The position numbers and the translations under genes were made by a program. Source: Malachius bipustulatus (Eukaryota > Arthropoda > Insecta > Coleoptera > Melyridae). From it: 64,000 bases of DNA. Under the pieces are notes generated by a model. It ran no database searches, was not told where the DNA came from, and saw only the letters and a program-made list of their open reading frames with translations. Location of the stretch: assembly GCA_910589415.1 (NCBI GenBank), contig OU342636.1, positions 37,959,735 through 38,023,734 on the forward strand, read 5' to 3'. This document shows positions 37,401 through 49,499 of the stretch, piece by piece. Every line of letters starts with the position of its first letter. The stretch's first letter is position 1.

Positions 37401-37726
37401 ATTTTTTCACTCTATTGTCACCCGCAGCTATCAACGACCTCAACTCCAAGTATTTCAAAGTGGACCTGAACAGCGTCCAGACCAACATCCTGATGATGTA
37501 CCTGGACAGGTCCAAGGTACAGGCGAAGGAGGTGCAGCAGCGGCTGGCGAGCGTGCTCAGGAACGACCCGGTCAAGGTGAGCGTGCGCTCCAGCTCCCGG
37601 GACCCCGGCTGTGTCCGCTTTGTGCTCTACTGGGAGGTGTCGAGCGATGACGTCAGGGCCGCCATCGAGAAGATAGAGCTCACCGTCAGGGAGTTCGAAA
37701 ACAAGTTCAGGCGCGACCTGATCTGA
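31408..37726 (+). CDS. Low-specificity L-threonine aldolase (PLP-dependent)
   Basis: Six exons: 31408-31651, 36567-36641, 36698-36867, 36941-37161, 37233-37369 and 37428-37726. All are GT/AG and join in frame to a complete 381 aa protein. It cleaves L-threonine or L-allo-threonine to glycine and acetaldehyde, using pyridoxal phosphate, presumably in the cytosol. Family landmarks in order: VDLRSDT (about 18-24), YGEDPT, the PTGTMAN phosphate-binding segment, HMDGAR (185-190, Asp187 to the pyridine nitrogen) and [11 protein letters not shown] with the Schiff-base Lys218. Length is normal and no key residue is missing, so it should be active. Intron 1 is 4.9 kb and full of repeats; the other introns are about 55-75 bp. 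A TATA-like box sits upstream and AATAAA repeats at about 38623 may mark the 3' end. Confidence 0.96.
33490..34575. repeat. ~178 bp tandem array with an inverted half unit, in aldolase intron 1
   Basis: The landmark TTGCACGTGAGTCCATCAT recurs at about 33777, 33955, 34133, 34312 and 34490, followed by ACAAGGACCTTCAAAAAAGT and ATGAACCGGGGAGATAATAT. A partial unit in the opposite orientation (TGATGGACTCACGTGCAAAA, near 33624) precedes them. The left flank has CCGGGTGTTGCATC, similar to mobile-element termini. Confidence 0.8.
35656..36498. mobile_element. TA-flanked fold-back element in aldolase intron 1
   Basis: It starts CAGGGTGGTCCAACTTAAAA and ends with the reverse complement, flanked on both sides by TA, fitting a TA target-site duplication as in Tc1/mariner-type elements. 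The arms are ~300 bp and very similar (AGTTTCTCTAATACACTTAT, GGCGGAGATATGGGTGTG and others); the spacer is ~200 bp and non-coding. Confidence 0.8.
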
Positions 37727-39041
37727 GTGTTACGTTGAGTGTTATTATTATTATTATTGTAATCTGTGAATCTCAAAGAATGTTGTTAGCGAATATTATT
37801 ATTATCATTATAATGTATGGTAGAGTAGTGGCACCGGCACCGGCACTAGCAGATCTGTCATAATATGTCAAATTTCATAGTTATAGATGAGAAGAGAAGC
37901 GACTTAAAGAACCATTTCAGTGTCTTACTTCCTGTCAAGAAAAGAGTGTGCCATAATTCTTACCAAAAGGGTGAAAAGAACACAAAATGAGAATAAAGGT
38001 CTGATTGCACCTCATCTAAAAAAAAACTTCTCAAACAGCTGTCAAGTCAGTAGACTGCAAAAATTTGACATTTTCAGAATTTCAGATGGCCGCCTTGACC
38101 TTGACAAAAAATCTGCCAGAAGAGTTTCAACAAATCTTTCAAATAACATCCAAGAAACGAAAATGGAAACAATCTGGCACGGCTGCATACTTCTTAAACT
38201 ATAATGGCCTGAGCACACTTGTGCATATAGCCAAATCATTCTTCTTCTTTGAAGTTTATGGCCTTCAGCTTTTACCATGTTATTTATATTTAGACAACAC
38301 AAAATGAAATAATATTCTTGTTGTCCAAATTGTCTAAAGATAATGCAGAATGGACAATTTTTTCTCAGCAGTTTGATTCACAAGGACTGGACTTTGGATT
38401 TTTTTTTAATAAAATGTACATGAAGTGTCATTTAACCTTAGTGTAATTTTTTTAGTTGTTGCAGTTGGTTTTACAACTTGGATTTTATCATTTGTTACGT
38501 AGGTAGATAGTGAAAAATGTTTAGGTGGTTACTATGATACTGTCACTCCGGTCAGAGTTCAAACTTCAGAGTGTGATTAATTTTATTTAAAACTATTCTA
38601 TTGATAGTATTGTTATTTTGTAAATAAATAAATAAATAAATAAATGAAATAAGCACCATAATTCTTCATACTTTTATTCAAACCCCTGCTACTCACTTAC
38701 AAACATAAACTCTCCAAGTAAGATCGACGAATATACTCACCGATTTTATTTAGTCTCTCAGTTCATAAATTCTTTTGTATTCTCAAGGGGGTTCCATGGT
38801 TTCCTTAATTTCTTTACCTTCAATTGGAGCTGAAAAATCGAATCGCTTATTTTAGTTCAACAGTTTTCGAAATAAAGTAAACCAAAGACTCAAAGGCCAG
38901 TGGCGGCTCGTATGGATCATCTCTGGGTGTGCACCATTGAAAGATCTGAATCTGAATGAATTATGTTAAGTGTTTAATTAATTAAGAGTGACAGATACCT
39001 ACATATAATTGAATTTTCTTACAATGTCCGAAAATAGCGAT
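37727..39041. other. Downstream region of the aldolase gene
   Basis: Contains a short ATT microsatellite (37742-37758) and an AAAT microsatellite with overlapping AATAAA signals (38622-38645), a possible polyadenylation site. Open frames around 37920-38300 have no domain. Confidence 0.4.
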
Positions 39042-42000
39042 TCTATATAGAAAATAAGACTTTTTTCCTATAAACTTATACGTCCAGACGTACCGTTTTC
39101 ATGATATAGGTGGTCAAAGTTGATTTTTTTGCCAATATGTTGAGTACTGAATGAGATATACCATGTTCAGCTCTTATACACACTCTATGCTCATTAATCC
39201 TCTTATTGTCACTCAATGGAGGTTTTATAAAAACTGAGTGACGTAGATTTTCGATTCTTTGATTAGGGTTTTGACTCAAAAGCCCTAACTTCTACGCCAC
39301 TGGGATAAATGCGATTTTAAGAAGCGCTTTAGATCCGTCCATGTTTCCCACACCAGAAAGGTACTCCTGGTTAACAGCTCTAAAGTGGACCGTTTCCGAG
39401 GAAAATGGCATTTTAGGAGAGAAAAAACATCAATTTTAAGAATATTGAAATTGAGTGTTGCGTAGATTTGGGGTACTTTGAGGGTTTCAACCCCATAACT
39501 TCTACGCCACTGGGACAAATGCGATTTTAAGAAGCGCTTTAGATCCGTCCATGTTTCCCACACCAAAGAGGTACCCCCGGTTAACAGCTCAAAAGTGGAC
39601 TGTTTCCGAGGAAAATGACATTTTAGGAGAAAAAAACATTAATTTTAAGAATATTGAAATTGAGTGTGGCGTAGATTTGGGGTACTTTGAGGGTTTTAAC
39701 CCCATAACTTCTACGCCACAGGGATAAATGCGATTTTAAGAAGCGCTTTAGAACCGTCCATGGTTCCCACACCAAAGAGGTACTCCCGATTAACAGCTCT
39801 AAAGTTGACCGTTTCCGAGAAAAATGGCATTTTAGGAGGAAAAAAAACATCAATTTTAAGAATATTGAAATTGAGTGTGGCGTAGATTTGGGGTACTTTG
39901 AGGGTTTCAACTCCCCAACTTCTACGCCACTGGGATAAATGCAATTTCAAGAAGAGCTTTAGATCCGTCCATATTTCCCACACCAATAAGGTACTCCCGG
40001 TTAACAGCTCTAAAGTGGACCGTTTCCGAGGAAAATGGCATTTTAGGAGAAAAGAAACATTAATTTTAAGAATATTGAAATTGAGTGTGGCGTAGATTTG
40101 GGGTATTTTGAGGGTGTCAATCCCCTAACTTCTACGCCACTGAGATAAATGCAATTTCAAGAAGAGCTTTAGATCCGTCCATGTTTCCCACACCAAAAAG
40201 GCACTCTCGGTCAACAGCTCTAAAGTTGACCGTTTCCGAGGAAAATTGCATTTTAAGAGAAAAAAACATTAATTTTAAGAATATTGTAATTGAGTGTGGC
40301 GTAGATTTGGGGTACCTTGAGGGTTTCAACCCCCTAACTTCTACGCCACAGGGATAAATGCGATTTTAAGAAGCGCTTTAGAACCATCCATGGTTCCCAT
40401 AATGGGCATTTTAGGAGAGAAATAATCAATTTTAAGAACAATTTTTAATAATACTTTATTAATCCAAGCAACCGAGCTCTAAAAACACCAGATTCTGATT
40501 TTATTTTTTTATTAACAATTTAGTAAAAAAAATCGCACTTTCCGGTTTTTTGCTCATAAAGAAAACTTATGGAGCAATGTAACTAGTCCCAGAATTGTGG
40601 AGAATTAAACTACGAAGAAAATGAGAGCTGAAACAACCTGATTGGTTCATTATTAAGGGAGAAAACAAAAAAAATTGTGTTTTTTCAAAAATTCATAACG
40701 TTGCCGGTTTTTGAGATGCAGTGCAGGTTCTATGCGAGATAGTCGATATTGGTAGTTACCTCCTGTGTGCAAAATCCAAAACGCGAGGCTTAATAATCTG
40801 GGGGTCGTTTTGATTCGATTTGCCAAACAGATTCGGAAAGTGGAAGTGTTCAGCTACAAAAAGTCGTCAGTCTTCTTTCCACTTAAATGCTGGTAAAAAT
40901 TGCCCGCAAACATGAGCGAAAACGGCCGAGCACGCGACAGTGGTTCCCCTAATTTGCTGTTTTACCTCCCTCCACGACCACTCTTACGCGCTCGGCCGTT
41001 TTCGCTCATGTTTGCGCACAATTTTGACCCATTTTCAGCATTTAAATTCGCTACAAGTGTTCAGCTACAAAAAGTCGTCAATGTTCGTTTTCCATTTAAA
41101 TGCTGAAAAATGGGTAAAAATTGTGCGCAAACATGAGCGAAAACGGCCAAGCGCGTAAGAGTGGTCGTGGAGGGGGGTAAAACAGCAAATGAGAGGAACC
41201 ATGTCGCGCGCTCGGCCGTTTTCGCTCATGTTTGCGCACAATTTTTACCCATTTTTCAGCATTTAAATGGAAAACGAACATCGACGACTTTTTGTAGCTG
41301 AACACTTCCAGAGAAAGCATCCAGGTTCGCTGCAAAAGATGGTATGAAGAACTTTTGATTGCAATTCAGCAAAAACTAATTATCCGATAGTTACAAAATT
41401 AATAGCCTGCAACACAACTAAAAAATGGCGATGTTACGAATAAAAAAAGCTATTTTTTCGTTTTTTTTTGGGGGGGGGGCTTATCTCCCTTAATAACGAA
41501 CCGATCGGGCTGTCTTAGCTCCCATTTTCTTCGTATTTTAATTCTCCACAATTCGTTCATTGGGACCATTTACATTGCTCCATCAGTTTTTCTTTTATAA
41601 GCAAAAAAAAAAGTGATTTTTTTCCAAAATCGTCAACAAAAAAAGGAAAATGGTAAACTTGAGTAGAAAACTGTGCATTTAGGATCTGGGGGGCTATTCC
41701 TCTTGTGATGGGACCGGCGGTGTTGGTATTACGTTACAATTTCTGTCAAAAAAATTTCTTGACCTATTATAACTGCAGCAAGAACATTTTTTTGGAAAAT
41801 TCTTAAATCAACTATTGTTAAAATCAACTCACAAAATGCCATTTTTCTCGGAAACGGTCCACTTTGGAGTTGTTAATCGGGAGTACCTCTTTGGTGTGGG
41901 AACCATGGACGGATCTAAAGCGCGTCTTAAAATCGCATTTATCCCAGTGGTGTACAAGTTGAAACCCTCGTTTAAGGACCCAAAATCTATGCCACTCAAT

Positions 42001-42218
42001 TTTTTTTTACAATTATTCTACAGTGAAAACAAAAGGGGATTAAATTAATGCGAGCACAAAATGAGCATAGTAGTGAAACATATTTGGCATTTCAAACGAC
42101 TGTTCTCGAGAAATTGACAAAAAACTGGAAAAAAATTCAACTTGATCATCATCTTGAAAATGGTAGGTACCTCTGGGCATGTAAGTTTATAGGAAAAAGT
42201 CTATTTTTTTCTATAGGT
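39042..42218. mobile_element. 3.2 kb fold-back element with internal satellite and central hairpin
   Basis: The outer ends pair (CTATATAGAAAATAAGAC and TTTTTTCCTATAAACTTA left, complements at 42180-42216). Further inside, sequence at 40500-40680 pairs with 41465-41620 (TGGAGCAATGTAACTAGTCC against its complement). The centre (40845-41310) holds three alternating copies of a GTGTTCAGCTACAAAAAGTC...GCGAAAACGGCCGAGC unit. The left half carries the 210 bp satellite at 39285-40440; one matching unit lies inverted at 41825-42005. No protein is encoded. Confidence 0.8.
39285..40440. repeat. 210 bp satellite, about six units
   Basis: CTTCTACGCCAC followed by GGGATAAATGCGATTTTAAG recurs at about 39291, 39499, 39709, 39919, 40129 and 40339, i.e. 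at a constant ~210 bp spacing. Related single units occur in the fold-back at 19667-21275. The repeated ~90 codon minus-strand open frames are artefacts of the unit. Confidence 0.88.
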
Positions 42219-43335
42219 ACCTGTTACATCCTGGCATCCTGTATAATGAATCAATAAAATTATTATAAAACTAATGAAACAAGAAATTAAATTCAATAAC
42301 ATTCGAGAGCAAGCAAGAGGTGGCTTGCCTATCCTGGATGAAACTATTGTATTGAAAACAGAACCATAAAAAAGTTATTTTGACACTTAGAAAACAGGGT
42401 AGGTACTATGCACCCTCCCCCTCACGAGCAGCCACTGCTCAAAGCAGTCTTTATAGGTTAAATTATTAATTTTAGATTTAAATCAATATCCGACGTGAGA
42501 TATTAAAAAAGACTTCTACATAACCCACAGGCAACAGATTCGAATGATCCTTCCACTACTTTTGATCTCATGTCACTTGTCACTTGTCAAAAAAAAAAAC
42601 CATACACACTCACACATGTCACACAGTGTCTCTCTTATTAATTTGTTTTAGGAGAGCAGCACATGTGTTCCATTCTTTCCGGTCTGGTAGTTTCGGCCTC
42701 AAGAAGAAGCGCATTATTAGACACCGGCACCGGCACCGACACCGACACCACGGGGGTTACAAATTACAATAACCCACAGAGTCGTCGTAGGTGCAAGCAA
42801 GCACATAGGTACATGGCAGAATTTAGAACTTAAGTCTTATTTTCTGCAACCATTTGGACGATAGTTTTCGATTGCATGAGAGGTGAAAGGATCACTGAAA
42901 TTAGTAGTAGAAATATATGGACTATTTCATTTTTGTATTATAAAAGACAGAAACAACTCACCTATTATTACAGGTTGCATCGAGCTTTGGAAATACTTCC
43001 CGATTGTAATGATAGAATCAGGAAACTCTCCGTCTCCACTTGGGAGTCTGTGCCGACTCCGGCTCTGGTGTTATTGGTATCCTTCGCTTCTCAAAGAGCA
43101 AAAGGAAGACACAAACTCTTCCGGTTTCAAGAATCGAGTCCAAAACAGGGTTCAATTTAAATTAAATCCCTGCACTTGAATCAAACGATCTCGCACTTTA
43201 GTAAGCTGTGATTTTCAAAATGCCCTCTCACAAAAATACTTTGAGAGAGCCAAACAGAAAATCCATTAATCACAGAGAATAATAATAATAATAAAGACAC
43301 AACTTGTCAAAAAAATTTACAATACTTTTTCACCA
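42219..43335. other. Non-coding region between fold-back element and gene A
   Basis: Short microsatellite-like CACCGG/CACCGA run at 42722-42750. No gene is recognised. Confidence 0.4.
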
Positions 43336-43341
43336 TTTATT
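43336..43341 (-). terminator. Polyadenylation signal of gene A
   Basis: AATAAA on the minus strand about 155 nt beyond the stop codon at 43495. Confidence 0.5.
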
Positions 43342-43494
43342 ATTACTCGATAATACTCATAATCATAAATAAATTTGATTACAGAATTGACGATATACAA
43401 GTCACTGGTTATAATGTTTAAACAGAAAGAAACATTTCTAATTCTACATGCATAAGACTCTCATCAACAAAAGTCCCATTAATGATAATAAACC

Positions 43495-46400
43495 CTAAAA
43501 AGGTCTGTTCACTGCAGGTACGTAAAGCCTGGAGACACGTCTCGGCTGATCATCCCAAGGACTCTTAGATTCGAATTCCTCGTGAGACCAAACAGGAGGT
43601 CTCGATGCGTTACTCTCACCAGACCAAAACTGTGATGGTCCGGCGCCAGCGCCAAGCGGTCTCGCCTTACCGCCCCTCTTTCTGTTGGAGTTCCGCTTCC
43701 AAGCCCTCTCATCGGCCGACGGTCTTTGATTTCTGAACGTGGCCGGACCGTCGTACGATCTCGACGCCGATCCGCCGGCAAATTGAAGATCCATCAGAGA
43801 CGGCGGCCGTCGATCGTCTACGGGCGATTGACGCCGATTTATCGGCGAACGCCTCCTGACCGGAGACTGGTCCTCCCTTTCGAACCACGTTTCTCTTCGA
43901 CCCGGCGGCGATAGGCGTCTCTTCGCCGGGGGACCCCTCATCTCGTAACCGTAATCGCGTCTGGCAGGCGGAACCGTTTGCATGTTTGGATGCGGTGGTC
44001 TGGGTCCCGGTCCCGGCCTGTACTTCTTCACATTTCTCGTAAATGTCGGCGCCGCTCCCTCGAAAGGTCGCTTTTTGCCTTTCGCTTCTTTATTTTTCTC
44101 CGTGTCGTTCTTACCCAGCGCTTGACGGACGGCTTCGGTGATCTTAGCCTGAAGTGTCTCGTCACTGAAACCCTCCTTCTTCAAACTCTCGGTTATTATT
44201 TCCGTCAAGTTCACCTCCATCTTGGGATCGGCCGGTTTCTTCTCCTCTTCTTTGGGTTTGGGGTTCCCGGCCAGGTCGGTTTCGCAAACGGGACCGATCA
44301 CCTTGCCCGCTTCGACCATGATTTGATACACGGATTCGAGACGAGCTTCCGGTAAAGTGAAGGTTTTGCAAATCTTGAGGATCTTGACACGCGTCTGCGG
44401 CATATTGTAGGTCAGCTGCTTCAACAGCCAATTGGGGAGAATAGAAACGGGCGGTTTCTTTTTCTTTTTCGCCAAATTGTTACGCCACTCCTCGAGCTTT
44501 GTCAGAGCGTACACCTGATTCGGACCGAGACTCCGCACCAACTCGGGTTGGAAAAGTTTATCGAGAGCGTTTTCCTGGTCGTAATGTGTGGTACACTGGA
44601 GGGAACACTCGACGAGAAAATCTTTTATTAAATTTTTCTCGATGAGGGCGTTTTTGAGGTTTACGTAAATGGAGGGCAGGTAATGAACCTCTTGGACTGC
44701 CAACACCTTCAGATTGTCGGGCAAGGGTCGCGTTTGCCATTTGGGGGGCTGCCTGAATTTCATCGGCTTAACGCTGTATCGTTCCTCGAGGAAAGCTCGG
44801 AACGATTTGAATTTCATGTCGAGCTTAACGAAAGCCTTTTTCACATCGAATATGTTGACAAAGTAGAGGCCGTAGTTGAGTTGCAGGTATTTCAAGATTG
44901 GATACGCGTTTGGGAATATTTTCACTATGTTCGGATTGGTGAAAATATCGTTCAGAACGTGCAGACTCTCGTGCAGTTTGAAAGCGTCGATGAAATAATT
45001 GAACCGCAACGTCGATATCAGGATGTAGCTGAGTCGGTTTTGGTAACCGATGGTGTGCTTTATGGCTACGCCCAAGTAATTGGTCGGGCTCGCGAGCATC
45101 TGCTCGACGGCTTCGATCAGCATGACCTTAGTTTCGACGAAAGTAAGGCCAAACTTGTTCATGGGTTTTCGTTTGAACGATTGGAGAGGTTGACAGTGCT
45201 CGTCCGTTATAACGAAATTATCGATTATTTCCTGGTAGGGATGGGTCGGCTTTGGCTTCGCCGTCGTGTTACACTCGTCCTTATCCTTACCTTCGATTTC
45301 GGCGTCTGGGTCGCTTTTCAATTTAGCGCCGACAGTCTCCGGGTCATTGGGCTCCTCTCCATCATTAGCTGTGTCTACTTCTTCCGTATCTAGAGAAAAA
45401 TATAAGCAAAAATTCAGGTGTGGGGGTCATCTCATTTCTTGAAATAATCTCTTTTTAGTTAAGATCCGTTCATCAAGATACTGACATCATTGCAGTTTGG
45501 ATTGTACTTATTCTCAATATTGCAAGGGATTACAAGCACATATTTACTGTAATTTTATCAAAAGTGGGCTGATAAAATAAAAAAATTATAGTTGACAATT
45601 ATTATTGACAGCTCAATAATCAAGTTTTGGGCCATTCTAATTAATTTTGACAATCACATGCGCCCTCTAAAACTTTGATATGCAGTTTAACCTGTACTCA
45701 AATGATTACCAAAAGTACCAAAAAAATTTTTTACTACAAACTTATTAGTCCAAGAGCTAGCGACAAATAAGTGCAAGAGTTTTGGAAAGGCTGATACTTT
45801 CCAATCAGACTGTATTTTGCCCATAGAAAGCCACCACTGTACAGCTGGTATGTCAGGTGTTAAGGCAGGGGACGAATTCAAAGTTTTAGAAAAAAAAATA
45901 TCTGAAAAATCCGATTATTGCATTGACAGTTTTTGTCATTAAACAATAAACTTGAAGGAATTTTCCAGATTTTTTTTAACTTTAAAAGCGTGCCCCTGCT
46001 TTATGTCCTTTTTTTGTTGCTAGCTTCCAGACTATATAAATCTGACATTAACAATTACTGTCACTATTTGTGCATAAAAACCACATAAACTACCCCATCA
46101 GCAGTAAATGTAACTCATTTTTCCTACCTTCCAAGTCTGCATTACCATCCTCTGCTTCATCATTCTCATTTTCGTCTCCATCTAACAAAAAAAATCATCC
46201 CTTAAAAACCAGACAGCCAAACATTAATTTGGTAATGTTGCACCTTCATGACGATAATTCCCCTCCGCTAATCATGTTATTGGTCAGGTTTTTCTTCATC
46301 TTCTCCCTTCTTTGGAGAAAAAACCCCTGACCAAACGACCCGACTTAGCGAAGGTGAATTATCCTCGCGAAGGCGCACCATAATCCTAATTCCTAATTCA

Positions 46401-46542
46401 ATAACTTACCTTCAGCTTTATCATCAACTACTTCTTCTTCTTCTTTCTTACAATCAACCGACGACTCTGAAGTCGTGGCAGCGGTATCGGTACCATTTTT
46501 TTGTTCCGGAACAGTTTCTGACTTGACCTTGTCGGATTCCAT
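43495..46542 (-). CDS. Gene A: catalytically dead Rrp6/EXOSC10-like protein (exonuclease-like + HRDC)
   Basis: Exons 46410-46542, 46128-46181 and 43495-45389 on the minus strand, both introns phase 1, give 693 aa. After an acidic N-terminus comes HPYQ (an Rrp6 feature), a DEDDy-like exonuclease domain at about 113-315 with W-x-x-RPLP as in Rrp6, and an HRDC domain at about 350-430 (LGPNQVYALTKLEEWR). A basic Arg/Pro/Ser-rich tail follows. Active Rrp6 uses D-x-E, D, and Y-x3-D; here these read A171-I-K173, Ile in FPNAYPIL, and L-x3-E, so nuclease activity should be absent. Probably nuclear and RNA-binding. The upstream exon stays open before this ATG, so the N-terminus may be longer (see 46812-46841). 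It faces gene B head to head. Confidence 0.88.
45745..46040. mobile_element. Inverted-repeat element in gene A intron
   Basis: TTAGTCCAAGAGCTAGCGAC at 45747-45766 pairs imperfectly with GTTGCTAGCTTCCAGACTATA near 46016-46036. The same motif occurs at 27497-27520. Weak but repeated. Confidence 0.4.
46240..46378. mobile_element. MITE-like inverted repeat in gene A intron
   Basis: TGCACCTTCATGACGATAAT and CCGCTAA...TGGTCAGG on the left pair with complements CCTGACC...TTAGCG and ATTATCCTCGCGAAGGCGCA on the right. ~140 bp, within the intron between 46182 and 46409. Confidence 0.55.
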
Positions 46543-46811
46543 TATAATATCTGGTTCTGTGTAAAAAGAAAATCGGATTTAATTCTCATTAATGAAGGTG
46601 CGACTTGTACAGTAGTGGTAGTGGTACTGGGACAGGGTTGAATCAGCGATAAGGGGCGAGTTGGGAGGGGGAAAGGGTAATATTGTCTGATGGAAATTCG
46701 ATTCCTGTACTTAGATTTGGACCCCTAAACAGAAGGATTGCCAACTGATTGACAAATTGAGAATATTGAGATATTTTCGAGGGTACGTAAAGTAATAATA
46801 ATTCATCTCAC

Positions 46812-46841
46812 CCGCTTTCTGCTTACTGGCGTTCTTGATCT
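46812..46841 (-). other. Possible 30-nt micro-exon upstream of gene A
   Basis: The minus strand has TTCTAG|AG...GCGG|GTGAGA: a 30 nt open segment (IKNASKQKA) with splice sites, phase 1 on both sides like the two confirmed introns, and it reads into the open sequence EPDII before the ATG at 46542. No initiating exon further upstream was found, so it is tentative. Confidence 0.3.
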
Positions 46842-47242
46842 CTAGAAGAGGTTATTATCCCCTTCACACTGTTTTTCCTCCCACCCTAGCAATTTTCACA
46901 CCGGTGTTAGTTTTGGCCTTGTAATTAATATTGTCAATATTACTATTATTATAACTTTATAACAGGAATAAAACACAGCACAGGAAACAGGGAATTGAAT
47001 TAAATTAAATTATTAAGAAGTTAAGAAGTAGCAAGTTAAGTTAGCAGCAAATGGCAATAGAAAAGCAAAAAGCAATTAGCAAAATAGCTAAATAGCAATT
47101 GAGTGAAGTAATTGACATTGACGTTTATGACTTTTGAACTACGACCGTAAAAATGCCACTATTTGGAAAAATATACTAAAATAAACTCAGACTCTTTACT
47201 ATTGCGCATGATTGTTTTGATGACCAATTAATTTAACCTTAC

Positions 47243-47638
47243 GGATGTTCTGTTTTCTAAGTACGCGTATGTAGGGTACCTGTATTACCGACACTAACGT
47301 TAGTAAGCGTTAGTATTGGTAATGCAGGTTCCCTATAAAAACATTTATCTATTACGTTTTTCTGAGGTACATAAAATTCGTAATTTTGTTATTTTTATAC
47401 TTTTTTGGTTTAATAGAGGTCAGAGATGCACTAACGTCACCGGTTGCTTCTTTTTTGTACAAAGTAGACATAATACAGCAATTTTCACCCAGGTAAATAA
47501 TCAAACAAATTTCACAGAAGACCAATTAACTTTTATAGCGCCGACTGCCGGTACCGGTGGTTCTCGGTTGATTGGTTCCTCTCCCATGGTTCCTTGTGAA
47601 AATAATTATTGCAACCAAGTGGTTCACGAGCGGCTTGC
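47243..47638 (+). repeat. Dispersed ~0.4 kb repeat with palindromic head, copy 2
   Basis: Same element as 9613-10035, in the same orientation, differing by scattered substitutions and small indels. The near-palindrome lies at about 47273-47335. Confidence 0.75.
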
Positions 47639-47996
47639 AGATGTATACGCAACTTTGATTCAAAGTTGCGTAATAGAAATTACAACGTAACAAAATGAGA
47701 ATAATTATTGTAACAAAAGATGTGAAGATTATGAGAGTTAATATGAGAGGGTTAGTTTCACTCTAAACCTACCTAATAAAATAAGATTGAAAGCATTTTT
47801 TATTTTAATAATTACTCAGGGAGGGTCTAACAATTTGTTTATTATTATTTTCTTTTTTTTTTAATTTCTTATAATTATTGTTGTGTTTGATTACATTATT
47901 ATGATCCTGTAACCTGTAACTGACAGTTAATAGTAATGACAGTTTCAGCAACACAGCTAGTTTTTGCCAGAGAGTCAAATAATATAGACGCTATTA

Positions 47997-48545
47997 GTGT
48001 GACGTCACTGGGCGGGGCTGAGAGAATATGGTTCCAAATGAACAAACCGTTGACATTGCCATATTGTTGTCAGATGTCGTGATTTAGTTGAAGTTTGAAA
48101 CTCACGTCGTGAATGTGGTCTGGAATTTTGACTTATTCAGGTAACCGCCACGCCACGTGGCTTTTAGTTGGGTAATTTATATTTTAGGTTTTCGTCGAGC
48201 TCAAAAGCCATCTGTCAGTAGTTTTATTTTTTTATAAAATACTGATTTTATTGTAATCTACGACACAATTTCTCAACAATTTTTTCTTATTTACAGTTTT
48301 CACTGTAAATTATTATGAAAAACCTGCTTAAAATTTTTTCTATGTAATAGAAACAACGCTATAGCTTATTCAGACTCCTAGCATAAAAATAAACTCTGTT
48401 CGTATGTTCTAGTACGATTTAGATTTATAACTTTGATGTTTCACTTGATACAAAGTTTACAGCGAAAGTCGCAAACTTGCAACTGTCAAATGCTTGTTTA
48501 TTTGGAAGTATTTCCGTTAGCCCCGCTGACTGACGTCATCACTGA
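47997..48545. mobile_element. MITE-like element with TGACGTCA ends, copy 2
   Basis: The ends are GTGACGTCACTGGGCGGGGCT and AGCCCCGCTGACTGACGTCA. Compared with 28778-28985 it holds ~340 bp extra in the middle (a later insertion or the fuller form). Confidence 0.6.
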
Positions 48546-48982
48546 CTGTACAAAATATTATCGTGTGATCCACAAAATTTTTCATCAACTAGTGCCTTGG
48601 AAGAGAGAGATGGCTATTACAGTCATTGGATATTACACATCTGTCATATTTAATTTCAATTCCTGTCAGTTTCATTAAAATATTAAAGATATTGCGAAAA
48701 ACAATAGTTTTTGACTATAATTTTGAACCTGATGAAATTACTGGTATAATATTATTAAATACTTACTTTAATTGGCACTTTTTTATGAATCATGCCAGTT
48801 TTAATCACCATTCTTCATAAATTCTGTTATTGTTTGTGATTTGGAAATGAAATTATAAAATGGTAAATGATAATTGAATCATTCAAAAACTCAAACTCGA
48901 ACGGAAACATTAAATTGAAATGTTATTTTATCCTCAATCAGAAAGACAGAATATTCTGAGTTTCTGAGATCACAACGACTTA

Positions 48983-49125
48983 GGGTACCTGTATTATCAA
49001 CACTAAGGCTAGTAAGCGCCAGTGTCGGTAATACAGGTACGGTAATACAGTCTTTTTTTACCTGTATTACCGACACTGGCGCCTACTAGCCCTAGTGTCG
49101 GTGATACAGGTACCCTACAACGATT
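48983..49125. repeat. Double palindrome of the GTACCTGTATTACCGACACT family
   Basis: Two hairpin units in tandem. GGTACCTGTATTATCAACACT...AGTGTCGGTAATACAGGTAC is followed by TACCTGTATTACCGACACTGG...AGTGTCGGTGATACAGGTACC. The same palindrome heads the elements at 9613 and 47243. Confidence 0.75.
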
Positions 49126-49499
49126 CACATTGTTCATCCTCCTTGAAATACAACCAATGCCAAATTGAAATTAGTAATAAACTCAGTACCACACGTACTC
49201 GATCAGCAGACGTTCGTTACTGTTCCAGGTTAGTTTCTTTACTCTAACAAAGTTTATTATGCAAGTAGTCATGTTTTTATTTATTTGTTCTATGATTTGT
49301 AGATCATTGATTGGAGTAGTTCACTTACACACCTACCAATTGTTTGTGTTTTATCTGGCAGACATGATTCATTTTATTCAAGACAATAGTTGATGAAAAA
49401 TTTTGTGGATCACACGATATTTTTTAAACAATTTACTGTATTTGATGAAGCTGATATAGTCAGCGAAACAGCTGTTAAACTTAACAATTAAATACCTAA

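Larger units (their letters stand above)
46842..49499. other. Non-coding region between genes A and B, full of small mobile elements
   Basis: Contains the repeat at 47243-47638, the MITE-like element at 47997-48545, and palindromes at 48983-49125. The promoters of the divergent genes A and B must lie in or near this interval, but no core promoter motif is clear. Confidence 0.5.

Noticed and set aside
39285..39986. Repeated ~90-codon minus-strand open frames as a gene family
   Set aside because: They recur exactly with the 210 bp satellite unit and have no domain.
43495..45389. Gene A as an active Rrp6 orthologue
   Set aside because: All catalytic acidic positions are replaced, so it cannot be the canonical active enzyme.
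44683..45393. 236-codon plus-strand open frame
   Set aside because: Antisense to the gene A exonuclease domain, whose minus-strand reading has clear Rrp6 features.
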